Positions 8,210 to 17,298 of a stretch of DNA of 64,000 nucleotides are shown in pieces. Position numbers and translations under genes: made by a program. The first letter of the stretch is position 1. Each line of letters starts with the position of its first letter. Source of the DNA: Paenibacillus sp. 1011MAR3C5 (GTDB lineage: Bacteria > Bacillota > Bacilli > Paenibacillales > Paenibacillaceae); NCBI RefSeq assembly GCF_003591485.1, contig NZ_QZCF01000008.1, positions 168,957-232,956 on the forward strand. The letters are read 5' to 3'. The notes beneath the pieces are model-generated. The model ran no database searches, was not told the origin of the DNA, and was given only the letters and a program-made list of their open reading frames with translations.

Positions 8210-9970
8210 TTAAGCTAAATTAATGGCCTTAATCGTATCCAACGGAATCTTCGGCTTGCGATCCTCCGTCAGAAGCCCGTTGATTTCCTGCTGGACATCG
8301 GCAAGCTGCGTATAGCAGTACCCGCTAATATAGGCAACGTCCTTAATCGCTTGGGTGATACCGCGGAATCGGTTAATGAAGTCCTCTTCCGATGCAACCT
8401 GGTCACCATAGCCCCAGCCCTTGTCCGACTTGAACGCGATTCCACCGAATTCACTGATAATGATCGGCTGTCCCCGGTATTCGTATCCTTCGGCGAACGC
8501 ATACTTCCATTGATTGCAAGTCGTTTCATTGGTCACGATCGCTTCCTTGCTCGCATAACGCTTTAGAAAATCGTCCCCTAACGCGACATAGTCATGCAGC
8601 GTTAGAATGTCCGACACCGTATGCTCCCAGCCGTCGTTCGTGATGACCGGACGGTAAGGATCGATCGATTTGGTCAGATGATAGATGCCCTCGGTCAGCT
8701 TCTGCTGCCGCACATCTCGCAGAATGAGCGGGACGCCCCATGATTCGTTAAAGGGAACCCAAGTTATAATGCTTGGATGGTTATATTGCTGCTTCACAAT
8801 CTCCAGCCATTCCTTCGTGAACGCATCAACCGCCCTGTCATGAAATTCGAAGGTAGCCGCCATCTCGGACCATACGAGCAGACCTTTCACATCGCACCAA
8901 TAGAGAAAACGTGCATCTTCGATTTTCATATGCTTGCGCACGCCGTTGTACCCCATCGCCAGGATATGATCGATATCTTCGATCAGAGCTTCCTCGCTAG
9001 GCGGAGTCAGGTGGCTGTCGGTCCAATATCCCTGATCCAGAATCAATCGCTGGTAGATCGGCACATTGTTCAGCAGCACCTCTCCGTTCTTGATGGAAAT
9101 CTTCCGCATGCCGAAGTAGGAGAAAACCCGGTCTACGACTTGGTCGTTCGCATACAGCACAAACTCCACGTCGTAGAGGTTCGGTTGATTGGGAGACCAG
9201 AAGCTTCTCTTCCACGGGCCGTTCGCCTCATGCAGCAGATCAACCTCAACGGTCAAGCAAGGACGGTCAATCGCCAGGCTAACCCGCTTGACAGGCTTGC
9301 CTTTGAACGTAACGATAGCTTCCAGCCTTAAGTCGCCGGCTGCCACTACCCCATTCACCTCGTAATCGAAACGGACGATGGAACGGTCGAAATCCGGTGT
9401 GATCTTGACCGCATCCAGACGTTGTTCCTCCACATATTCCATCCATACCGTCTGCCAGATCCCAGTCGTCTGGACATAGAAGCATTCGAAATTGTTTTCG
9501 GTCCAGCGCTGCTTGCCACGCGGCTGATAACAGCTGCTGCTGTCCTCGGCTTTGACCGTGACCTGATTATCAGCCCCGAATACGAGATAGGGGGTAATAT
9601 CGATTGAAAAGGCTGCATAGCCGCCTTGGTGCCCGCCTGCCAACGTTCCGTTCACCCACACTTTGGCTTCATAATCCACCGCTTGAAAATGAAGGATGGT
9701 CCGTTTCCCTTCGGCTTCCTTCGGGATGTGAACGGCTTTGTTGTACCATACTTGCGGATGAAATTCCTCGATTCCGATTCCGCTCGCTTTGGTTTCATAC
9801 GTAAAGGGCACGTTAATTTTATGTGTTTCTACGAATTTCTCCTGCCACTTCTCTTTCTCTCCTACGTTATGGTCATCGAAGCGGAAGCTCCATTCGCCGT
9901 TTAAGGAGAGCCAATTATCGCGTACAAATTGAGGTCTGGGGTAGTCTTTGATATATGCCTTTGTTGTCAT
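8210..9970 (-). CDS. glycoside hydrolase family 2 enzyme (beta-galactosidase/glucuronidase type)
   Basis: This 586-residue intracellular GH2 protein has a sugar-binding jelly-roll domain (about 20-180), an Ig-like domain (about 185-290) and a TIM barrel (about 295-585). The acid/base is the Glu in WVPFNESWG and the nucleophile the Glu in IIISEFGGIA. No signal peptide is present. At 586 residues it is in the short, glucuronidase-like class. The start has AGGAGG six bases upstream, lying in the stop region of the GH51 gene only 10 bases away, so the two are cotranscribed and it is the last gene of the operon. GH2 includes galactosidases, glucuronidases and mannosidases, so the exact sugar is not decided. 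Confidence 0.9.
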   Translation of the reverse strand: MTTKAYIKDYPRPQFVRDNWLSLNGEWSFRFDDHNVGEKEKWQEKFVETHKINVPFTYETKASGIGIEEFHPQVWYNKAVHIPKEAEGKRTILHFQAVDYEAKVWVNGTLAGGHQGGYAAFSIDITPYLVFGADNQVTVKAEDSSSCYQPRGKQRWTENNFECFYVQTTGIWQTVWMEYVEEQRLDAVKITPDFDRSIVRFDYEVNGVVAAGDLRLEAIVTFKGKPVKRVSLAIDRPCLTVEVDLLHEANGPWKRSFWSPNQPNLYDVEFVLYANDQVVDRVFSYFGMRKISIKNGEVLLNNVPIYQRLILDQGYWTDSHLTPPSEEALIEDIDHILAMGYNGVRKHMKIEDARFLYWCDVKGLLVWSEMAATFEFHDRAVDAFTKEWLEIVKQQYNHPSIITWVPFNESWGVPLILRDVRQQKLTEGIYHLTKSIDPYRPVITNDGWEHTVSDILTLHDYVALGDDFLKRYASKEAIVTNETTCNQWKYAFAEGYEYRGQPIIISEFGGIAFKSDKGWGYGDQVASEEDFINRFRGITQAIKDVAYISGYCYTQLADVQQEINGLLTEDRKPKIPLDTIKAINLA

Positions 9971-9980
9971 GCTGTGCCTC

Positions 9981-12002
9981 CTATTTATGTTGCTTTGCCT
10001 TTATTTCCAGTACATACACGGAAGCAGGGCGCAGCGGGTAGCCGAGCCCCCATTGTTCGGCAGGGACGACTTTCTCCTGACATTTAATCCGTTCCGGCTC
10101 GAACACGGAATTGATAAGGTCGTGGGAATCACCCGTAATTTCATACAGAATCGTTTCCTCCGAAGCTTCGAACGCTTGCAGGTCGAGCGCCGCCTTCACC
10201 TCATTCAAGCTGCGGTTCACAATAAATACGGTAACGGTGCTGCGGTCGTCGTTCGTGCCCGCCACAATGTCAAGATCCGGCAGCGCATCCAGCTCGATAG
10301 GCGTCTCCTTGAGCGAAGGAACGGCAAACGTTCCGCACTCGGCTGCGACGGGGAGAATATGCCGAACATCCCGATTCGCGTATAGCTTCATCACTTCATA
10401 AGTTGGCGTTCCGTATACGGTAAGCGGCAGCCCGCTCCAGCCGGGCACCTTGCCGCAATATTGGTCGGCATAATAATCGCCTACGCGAATGCATCCGCCC
10501 AGCCAGCCATTCACCAGGTCGGAGAAGCTGCCGATGTGAACCATGTCGCTGCTGCGTATCATTTCGTTCAGGTTAGCGGCATTAGCGACAGCAGCACCCA
10601 ATGTATGCTCGTTCGGCAGCCCTTTCCGAGTCGTGTTCGGATCATACATCGTGTTGTATTCGGTAATGGCCAGCTTCACATGGCTATGCTTCGCGTCCGC
10701 TAGAATATGCTTAGCCGTCTGCTGGATATGGTGACGGGTAAATTCGGGATAAGAAGCAATCGCCTTATAACGATCCTCCTCCGGCGTATTCCGATTCATG
10801 CCGAAGAGACCATAGCCGTGATACAAGTGCAAGGTAAGATAATCGAAATGCTCGCCGGCTATATCGAGGACGGTCTTGTTCCACTCCTGCTCGAAATGGC
10901 CGCAGGCCAAGAGCACAATAGAGGGATCGGCCGCCTTCATGGCTTCGGCGAAGGGCACCGTGCGTCTAGCGAATTGCTCCGCGGTGCAAGTGCCTACCTG
11001 CCACTGTCCCCACACCTCGTTGCCAATCTCCCAATAGCGGACATTGTACGGCTCGGGATTCCCGTTCGCCGCACGCAGCGCCCCCATGGGAGTATCGACG
11101 CCGCCATTGCAATATTCGATCCACTCTGCAGCCTCTTCGGGCGTACCCGATCCGTCATTGACGCAGATAAGGGGCTCCACCTGAAGCTCGCGGCAAAACT
11201 GTATAAATTCATCCGTACCGAAGTATTTGCTGGTCCAGCCGCCCCACGCTTCGTTGTACATGACCGGTCTCTCAAGAACGGGACCTACGCCATGTTCCCA
11301 GTGATAGGCGCTGATATAGTTGCCTGCAAGCCTCATCATCCCCGCGTTCAGATCCCTCGTCATGTCGATGACTTCGCGCTTCACCATAGCCACGCTGTCT
11401 ATCGGCAATAGAGACACATGGTCAAGCCACAGCATGCCGGTGGATACATGATCGACCCACCTCGGGTGATCCGCCGGAACGTATACGCGGATTTCGGCAT
11501 CGACGCACTCGCGGGCAATCGACAGCCGCGCCTCATACTCGCGCCAGTTGTGACTGCCAAGCTCGAACTGGACTCTTCCCAGAAGCTCCTCCGAGCGCCG
11601 GTCCACCGCTTCGACGATAATCGCCTTCAGCTCGATGGAAGCGCGAGCCACAAGCTTGACCGTGTATTCCGCAGGTCCCTTGAGCGCTGCCTTCTGCGCG
11701 ATGCCGGCATAGGCTTCGTCATCGCTCAGAATACGGATGCGCTGCGCGCGCCCCGAATGCTTCGGAGCAGACGCCTCCAGCGCGTACTTCGTGTTCCGCC
11801 CGTTCGTATAGGCATACCAGCTTCCAGATATCTCTTTCTTCGTCTCGGCTTCGCTTTCGAAATCCATATCCTTAAGCGGGAAAGCAAGCATCGCTTCCAT
11901 ATGATCCCGAATGTCCTCTACAAAATGGCCGAACAAGTATGGGTTGACCGTATGCTCGCTTGTTCGGCTGCAGTCGATCCTAATTTTTGCGTTTGTATTC
12001 AA
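9981..12002 (-). CDS. alpha-L-arabinofuranosidase, GH51-type
   Basis: This 673-residue cytoplasmic enzyme should release terminal arabinofuranose. The N-terminus has the family feature NPYLFGHFVEDI, followed by a carbohydrate-binding-like insert. The barrel carries the acid/base Glu in WEIGNEVWGQWQVG and the nucleophile Glu in KLAITEYNTMYD, then a C-terminal beta domain. The start is an unusual TTG, six bases after GGAGG; no ATG is available nearby. It lies 38 bases after the second permease gene and 10 bases before the GH2 gene, so it is part of the import operon and probably acts on imported oligosaccharides. Related GH51 endoglucanases exist, so the arabinose specificity is likely but not proven. 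Confidence 0.88.
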   Translation of the reverse strand: MNTNAKIRIDCSRTSEHTVNPYLFGHFVEDIRDHMEAMLAFPLKDMDFESEAETKKEISGSWYAYTNGRNTKYALEASAPKHSGRAQRIRILSDDEAYAGIAQKAALKGPAEYTVKLVARASIELKAIIVEAVDRRSEELLGRVQFELGSHNWREYEARLSIARECVDAEIRVYVPADHPRWVDHVSTGMLWLDHVSLLPIDSVAMVKREVIDMTRDLNAGMMRLAGNYISAYHWEHGVGPVLERPVMYNEAWGGWTSKYFGTDEFIQFCRELQVEPLICVNDGSGTPEEAAEWIEYCNGGVDTPMGALRAANGNPEPYNVRYWEIGNEVWGQWQVGTCTAEQFARRTVPFAEAMKAADPSIVLLACGHFEQEWNKTVLDIAGEHFDYLTLHLYHGYGLFGMNRNTPEEDRYKAIASYPEFTRHHIQQTAKHILADAKHSHVKLAITEYNTMYDPNTTRKGLPNEHTLGAAVANAANLNEMIRSSDMVHIGSFSDLVNGWLGGCIRVGDYYADQYCGKVPGWSGLPLTVYGTPTYEVMKLYANRDVRHILPVAAECGTFAVPSLKETPIELDALPDLDIVAGTNDDRSTVTVFIVNRSLNEVKAALDLQAFEASEETILYEITGDSHDLINSVFEPERIKCQEKVVPAEQWGLGYPLRPASVYVLEIKAKQHK

Positions 12003-12040
12003 AATAAACCTCCAGCTGATTTGTCTTAATGGTTGCGGAT

Positions 12041-12937
12041 TTAACCTTTAATCGATCCGATCATAACACCCTTGACGAAATGCCGCTGCACGAATGGATA
12101 CATGATCAATACCGGCAAAGTAGACACGATAATGACCGCGAACTTAATACTCTCGGCAAGCAGAATCTGCTTCTCCAGTCCGACACTGCCGCCCTCAACG
12201 GCTGACGAGTTGCTGATCAAGAGAATTTCGCGCAGCACAAGCTGAAGCGGTTGCAGAGCTTCGTCGCGGAGATAGATCAGCGCAGGGAAGAATGAATTCC
12301 AATGGCCAACCGCATAAAACAGAACCATAACAGCCAATATCGGTTTGGATAGAGGCAAGATAATGCTAAACAGAAGTCTCCAGTTGGAGCAGCCGTCCAT
12401 ATGAGCCGCCTCCTGCAGCTCCCATGGAATGCTTGACTGGAAGTACGTCCGCATGACGATCAGATTGTACGTGGCGATTGCCCCGGGAACGATCAACGCC
12501 CACATGGTATTCACCATTCCCAGATCCTTCACCAGCAAATAGGTTGGAATCAATCCGCCGCCGAGAAACATCGTGAGCGTGATCAAGATCATAAGGGCGT
12601 TCCGCCCGGGAAGATCTGGCCTGGACAACGGATAGGCCGCCAGTATGGTCATGATGATATTGATGACCGTACCAACTACGGTATAAACGATCGTATTGCG
12701 ATACCCTATCCAAATTTTATCGTTGTGCAAAATGCTCTCGTACGCTTCCAATGTCACGCCTTTGGGCAGCAGCCATACATCTCCACTCAGCACCTTGGCC
12801 GGATCGCTGAACGAAGCGCTGACAATAAAGATCAGCGGGTACAGCACAATAATCATGATGACTGCGGCAATCGTGTACACGATGAAGTCGAACGTCCGTT
12901 CATCCGACGGTTTGCTTATGGCCTGTTGCTTCGACAT
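12041..12937 (-). CDS. carbohydrate ABC transporter permease (LplC/YtcP type)
   Basis: This 298-residue inner-membrane permease of the MalG class has six predicted membrane segments and the cytoplasmic EAA loop, here ELQEAAHMDGCSNWRLLFSI with the conserved G, which contacts the ATPase. The C-terminal KGVMIGSIKG ending is typical of the oligosaccharide permeases paired with LplA-like binding proteins. The ribosome site is AGGAGG. It follows the partner permease by 16 bases. No ATPase gene is in the operon, so a shared MsmX-type ATPase elsewhere probably energises it, as is common in these bacteria. Confidence 0.93.
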   Translation of the reverse strand: MSKQQAISKPSDERTFDFIVYTIAAVIMIIVLYPLIFIVSASFSDPAKVLSGDVWLLPKGVTLEAYESILHNDKIWIGYRNTIVYTVVGTVINIIMTILAAYPLSRPDLPGRNALMILITLTMFLGGGLIPTYLLVKDLGMVNTMWALIVPGAIATYNLIVMRTYFQSSIPWELQEAAHMDGCSNWRLLFSIILPLSKPILAVMVLFYAVGHWNSFFPALIYLRDEALQPLQLVLREILLISNSSAVEGGSVGLEKQILLAESIKFAVIIVSTLPVLIMYPFVQRHFVKGVMIGSIKG

Positions 12938-12953
12938 ACATGGGTTCCCTCCT

Positions 12954-13910
12954 TTACCATAAGCTCGTCTCCGACGTCTTGCGCGCGAACCGGTTCACCA
13001 ACAGCAGCAAGATGAGATTGATAACCGAGTTGAACAGTCCAATAGCTGCGGTGTAGCTGTATTCACCCTTCAATATGCCTGTCGTATAGACAAACGTGGA
13101 GATGACATCACTTGATTCCAGGTTCAAGTTATTTTGCATGAGCAAAATTTTCTCAAAGCCGACATTCATGAAGTGGCCGATATCCAGAATGAGCAGGATC
13201 ACGATGACCGGAGCGATGCCGGGAAGCGAGACATGCCATATGCGTCTCAGCCTCGACGCTCCATCCATCTTGGCCGCTTCGTATAGCTGCGGATTCACCC
13301 CGCTGAGCGCTGCAATGTAGATAATCGATTGCCATCCCATGTTTTGCCATATATTCGAGCCAATGAAGATCGTCTTGAACCAGCCGGCCGACTCCAGGAA
13401 TCGGACGGTTGATCCGCCGAATGCCTCGATCAGCATATTGATCGGTCCTGTCGGCGACAGGAACACGTTCAATATGCCTACGATTACGACAACCGAAATG
13501 AAATGCGGAATATACGTAATGTTTTGCAGCCACTTGCTATAGGTTTTGCTTCTGATTTCGTTAACGAGCAGAGCCAGCATAATCGGAATGGGAAATGCGA
13601 TAAGCAGTGAGAACAAGTTGATGGACACCGTGTTCCATAACAGCCTCCAGAAATAATACGAATCGAAGAACCGTTCGAAATGCCCGAACCCTTCCCAAGG
13701 GCTTCCAATAATCCCCTTTGCCGGATTGAAATTTTTGAATGCGATTTGCAGCCCGTACAGTGGACCGTAGTGAAAGATCAAGTACCAGGCTATCGGCAGA
13801 AGCAGCATGAGGTACAGGTCATACCGTTTGGCTATATTTCGGATTAGGCCGGATCCGCGCCTCGGCTGGATAGGAGACAGAGCAGCTGCATCTTCTTGCA
13901 CGCTCTTCAT
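12954..13910 (-). CDS. carbohydrate ABC transporter permease (LplB type)
   Basis: This 318-residue permease of the MalF class has a variable N-terminal tail, then six membrane segments starting at YDLYLMLLLPIAWYLIFHYG, and the EAA loop PQLYEAAKMDGASRLRRIWH. ATG at 13910 is chosen over the ATG at 13916 because AGGAG is nine rather than three bases away. It lies between the binding-protein gene (33 bases upstream) and the second permease, the standard order binding protein, permease, permease. The transported sugar is unknown; the following GH51 and GH2 genes suggest arabinose- or galactose-containing oligosaccharides. Confidence 0.93.
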   Translation of the reverse strand: MKSVQEDAAALSPIQPRRGSGLIRNIAKRYDLYLMLLLPIAWYLIFHYGPLYGLQIAFKNFNPAKGIIGSPWEGFGHFERFFDSYYFWRLLWNTVSINLFSLLIAFPIPIMLALLVNEIRSKTYSKWLQNITYIPHFISVVVIVGILNVFLSPTGPINMLIEAFGGSTVRFLESAGWFKTIFIGSNIWQNMGWQSIIYIAALSGVNPQLYEAAKMDGASRLRRIWHVSLPGIAPVIVILLILDIGHFMNVGFEKILLMQNNLNLESSDVISTFVYTTGILKGEYSYTAAIGLFNSVINLILLLLVNRFARKTSETSLW

Positions 13911-13943
13911 GAGCATTCACTCCTTACTAATGCGGTGTCGATA

Positions 13944-15530
13944 TTATTTCGCCATCTTGTCATATGCAGCTTGATAGATCCCTTCCAGCTCGTCGATCTT
14001 CATTTTGTTCAAAGTAGACTGGAATTCCTCCCACTTATCGAAGCCAAGCGCGCCAACGATAAACTTTGTGCTTTGCTCATTGACATATTTGTCGATGTCA
14101 TTGCGCAGAATGTTCACCTTCTGAGCGGTCTCTTCATCGAACATCGGATTCGCGTAGCGGATTTTCGGCATGTACGGCTCCAGCTTCTTGAACGCCTCTT
14201 GCACTTGCGGCGGATTGATGAATGACGCTACCTGGTCGCTGATCAAGTGAGGCGCGCCTCCTCCTGCATACGGAGTCATTTTTCCTTGTGCACCCGTGAT
14301 GGCAATAAAATCATCAAAGTAATACGGAACGCCGTCCCTCATCTCGTAATGCTCGCCCTCTCTGCCGAAACGCAGTAAAGTAGAGCCTTCGTCACTGTAG
14401 AAATAGTCGATCCAGCGCATCGTCGCTTCCGGATGTTCGTTCACGGATGTAATGGCGAAGGCTCCGAAGTCGCGCGGCACCGGCGCTAACGCGCTTTGCA
14501 TTTGGTCGCCGTTCGGGCCGGCTGGAGGAGCGATGCCCACATATTGATCCATGATTGGCAGGAAATTATTGTTCGTCTGGTCGAAGAATAGACCCGTATT
14601 GCCAGATCCTTGCTTAGCCAGATATTGCGCTTCCGTATGCGAGAAGATCTCCTGGTCCAGCAGCTTCTCCTTATACAGCCTGTTCAAGTACATCAGCATC
14701 TCTTTGTGCTTCTCGCTGCCGCTCCAAAGGTTTACCTTGCCGTCTTCGATGTTAATGTTATAGCCGAGCTGCAAATCCAGGCCAAACGATCCGGCCATCA
14801 TATTGACGATAATGATCCCCGCAGCAGCATTACGCGCAGTCATCGGAATTTCGTCCGCTTCGCCGTTGCCGTTCGGATCTCCATCCCGGAAAGCGACGAG
14901 CACATTATAGAGCTCTTCCGTCGTTGTTGGCTCTTCCAGGTTCAGCTTCTCCAGCCACGCTTTGTTGATCCAGCGTTTGTCCGTACGCGCCGAGCCTGTC
15001 GTTACGATGCCGGGGATCGAGTAAATATGTCCTTCCGGAGTCGTAATGGCCGAGCGGATCTCTGGATATTGCTCCATCAAGGCTTTCAGATTAGGCGCAT
15101 ACTCCTCAATCAAATCCTCGAGGGGGATCAGCTGGCCGGCTGTCCCGTAACGAATCGTCTCAAGCGGATTGAGCTCCGAACGGAACAACGCATCCGGAAG
15201 CTCATTGGACGCGAACAATAGGTTCTTTTTCTCTGCGAAGCCGTCTGTTGGAGCTTCGGTGAATTCAACTTGAATATTGCTTAATTTCTCATAGTCTTGG
15301 AACACCGGCATTTCTTTGAACGGTCCGTTAGCTGGCGCTATTCTTGTGAACATCTTGAGCTTGATCGGTTGATCTACAATCGGGAATCCTTCCGCTTTAA
15401 CAGCGCTTTCAGGTGAAGACGAAGGATTATTGTTCTCTTTCTTTGAGTCCCCACCGTTGCTGCAGCCGGCCAGTATCAGACCGGAAATGATCAGCGTGGT
15501 TAGCGCGCTTCTTCCCCAATGTCTACGCAT
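13944..15530 (-). CDS. extracellular solute-binding lipoprotein (LplA type)
   Basis: This 528-residue lipoprotein captures oligosaccharide outside the membrane. A lipoprotein signal ends in LILAGCSNGG, so Cys22 would be lipidated. The mature part is a family 1 binding fold with IKLMFTRIAPANGPFKEMPV at the front, GYNINIEDGKVNLWSGSEKHK in the middle and RWIDYFYSDEGSTLLRFGREG near the hinge. GGAGG lies 10 bases before ATG. It is first of the transport and hydrolase genes. A TATAAT at 15595-15600 with a cre-like site just after it marks its own promoter, separate from the two-component genes upstream. The two-component pair next to it is the likely activator. Confidence 0.93.
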   Translation of the reverse strand: MRRHWGRSALTTLIISGLILAGCSNGGDSKKENNNPSSSPESAVKAEGFPIVDQPIKLKMFTRIAPANGPFKEMPVFQDYEKLSNIQVEFTEAPTDGFAEKKNLLFASNELPDALFRSELNPLETIRYGTAGQLIPLEDLIEEYAPNLKALMEQYPEIRSAITTPEGHIYSIPGIVTTGSARTDKRWINKAWLEKLNLEEPTTTEELYNVLVAFRDGDPNGNGEADEIPMTARNAAAGIIIVNMMAGSFGLDLQLGYNINIEDGKVNLWSGSEKHKEMLMYLNRLYKEKLLDQEIFSHTEAQYLAKQGSGNTGLFFDQTNNNFLPIMDQYVGIAPPAGPNGDQMQSALAPVPRDFGAFAITSVNEHPEATMRWIDYFYSDEGSTLLRFGREGEHYEMRDGVPYYFDDFIAITGAQGKMTPYAGGGAPHLISDQVASFINPPQVQEAFKKLEPYMPKIRYANPMFDEETAQKVNILRNDIDKYVNEQSTKFIVGALGFDKWEEFQSTLNKMKIDELEGIYQAAYDKMAK

Positions 15531-15566
15531 ATATCTGTGACCTCCAATGTTCTATTCACCGTGTTT

Positions 15567-15600
15567 TGAAAACGTTTACTTCCGGTGTCCACTCATTATA
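15567..15600 (-). promoter_or_regulatory. -10 element and cre-like site before the binding-protein gene
   Basis: TATAAT sits at 15595-15600 on the minus strand with no good -35 element, which fits an activator-dependent promoter. About 15 bases downstream, AGTAAACGTTTTCA (15567-15580) matches the CcpA cre consensus TGWAANCGNTNWCA at all but the first base. A site at the transcription start would block initiation when glucose is present. Confidence 0.6.
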
Positions 15601-15654
15601 GTTCACCCGTTCCGCAGCAAAGTTATAAATATATGACTATTTACTCCACATATT

Positions 15655-17295
15655 TTACGACTTCGCTGCCGCTCTCCCGCCTCCCAATCCGTTCAAGTAG
15701 GCCTGAGGCGTCGCACCCGTCATTTCCTTGAACACTTTGAAAAAATAGTTATAAGTAGCAAAGCCCGCCAGATTGCTAATTTGCTTTATTGAATATTGAC
15801 CGCTCCCAAGCAGCTTTTGCGCCGCATCGATTCGGACCCGGTTCACATATTCCGAGAATGTCGACTGCGTCTCTTCTTTGAATATTCTGCTTAGGTACGA
15901 TGGATTCAGACCGATGGCGCCTGCCGCCAGCTCCAGCGTCACGATGCCCGAATACCTTTCCAAAATGAATATGATCGCTTGTGACACATGCCGGGAATAT
16001 GCGCCGCCCGCATGCTTCTCCTTAAGCCGTTTCAGCAGGCCAGCATAAAAGTCTTGCAGCCATTGCTCCATCTCACCGACGCTGTCTAACCTGCCTAGCT
16101 CGCTGCGAGCAGGCAAGCTATCCATCGCAGAGTCGGCCTGGGACATCCATTTCTTCAAAGCTTTATCCCCAATATGCAGCAGCTCGCTGATGATCATTTG
16201 CACCGAATGAGAATGAACCGGTTGCTCACGAATGGAATCGAATACAGATGCAATCAACCGATGCATGCCTTCCTGATCAAGGATCTCAATAGAGAGGAGC
16301 AACTGCTTCTGCTCCTCGATCGTTAATGAAACGCGCTTAGAATGTTCGACGCTCCTCCATTCTGTCGCTTGGCCGGTCGGTTCAGCGGCAGGATAAGAGT
16401 CTAGCTTCCGCTCAGCGGAGACGTAGCTTTCTTCAAGCTGTGACAAGCTGTGGCATACATGTCCGACAGCATAGACGCACTTCACATTCAGAAACAGCTC
16501 CAGCGCATGGCTAAGCTTGCTCATCATGCGGCCGGCCTCGCTTATAGCGACATGCTCGCTGCGTTCCTTGAAGGCGAATACAACAACCAGACGTCCATTC
16601 TCCAGGTAAGCGACCGTTCGTTCCTGCACATCGCCTAAGCTCTGCTGCATGACCTCTATCGCCTGTTGGACGAGCCGATTCGTCTGCATGTCGCTGTAAG
16701 ATTGCGTAAGCAGCAGGAAGGGGACAATCTGAACCGACGCTGCAGCATAGCGGATCGTCTGGGGGTATAGGCCATTTTTCCGCGCAAACGCTTCGAATTC
16801 CTGGACGGATCCCGGCTTTCCCTTCACCAGATCGGCTATATACCCGCGGATGAGCACGGGATTCATTCGTTCCGCTATAGCCTTCTGGGCACTCAAGTTC
16901 TCAAGGATCTGATCATCCTGCCGCAGCTCCAGTGCCGCTTTATTCAACATGCCGATAAGCGTTGCACCGTCGAGCCTATGCTTCAGCAAATAATCAATGG
17001 AGCCATTCTTCAGGCAATCGCGCACATAATCATAGTCGTCGAAGCTGCTAAGCATGATCGTCTTGATGGCTGGATATCGTTCCTTAATCGTCCGATTAAG
17101 CTCCACACCGTTCATCTCGGGCATATTCACATCAATAATGGCGATATGCGGCGGAGACTGCTCGATCATCGCCAAAGCCATAAGTCCGTTATGGGCTTCG
17201 CCGCATATTTCAAAGCCATGCTTTCGGAAATCCACTAACATCCCTACATCGCTGCGGGCCAACGGCTCATCGTCTACCAATAACACTTGATACAT
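15655..17295 (-). CDS. YesN-type response regulator with AraC output domain
   Basis: This 546-residue cytoplasmic regulator has an N-terminal receiver domain (1-120) with VDDEPLARSD, the phosphorylation Asp in IAIIDVNMPEMNGVEL and Lys in the LLKH segment. A long helical middle follows, then a C-terminal AraC double helix-turn-helix (about 440-540: GIVTLELAAGAIGLNPSYLS and IKQISNLAGFATYNYFFKVF). The ribosome site is AGAGGTGAT. The gene begins three bases after the kinase gene stop, so the pair is cotranscribed and probably translationally coupled. It most likely activates the binding-protein operon 124 bases downstream. Confidence 0.93.
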   Translation of the reverse strand: MYQVLLVDDEPLARSDVGMLVDFRKHGFEICGEAHNGLMALAMIEQSPPHIAIIDVNMPEMNGVELNRTIKERYPAIKTIMLSSFDDYDYVRDCLKNGSIDYLLKHRLDGATLIGMLNKAALELRQDDQILENLSAQKAIAERMNPVLIRGYIADLVKGKPGSVQEFEAFARKNGLYPQTIRYAAASVQIVPFLLLTQSYSDMQTNRLVQQAIEVMQQSLGDVQERTVAYLENGRLVVVFAFKERSEHVAISEAGRMMSKLSHALELFLNVKCVYAVGHVCHSLSQLEESYVSAERKLDSYPAAEPTGQATEWRSVEHSKRVSLTIEEQKQLLLSIEILDQEGMHRLIASVFDSIREQPVHSHSVQMIISELLHIGDKALKKWMSQADSAMDSLPARSELGRLDSVGEMEQWLQDFYAGLLKRLKEKHAGGAYSRHVSQAIIFILERYSGIVTLELAAGAIGLNPSYLSRIFKEETQSTFSEYVNRVRIDAAQKLLGSGQYSIKQISNLAGFATYNYFFKVFKEMTGATPQAYLNGLGGGRAAAKS

Positions 17296-17298
17296 GAC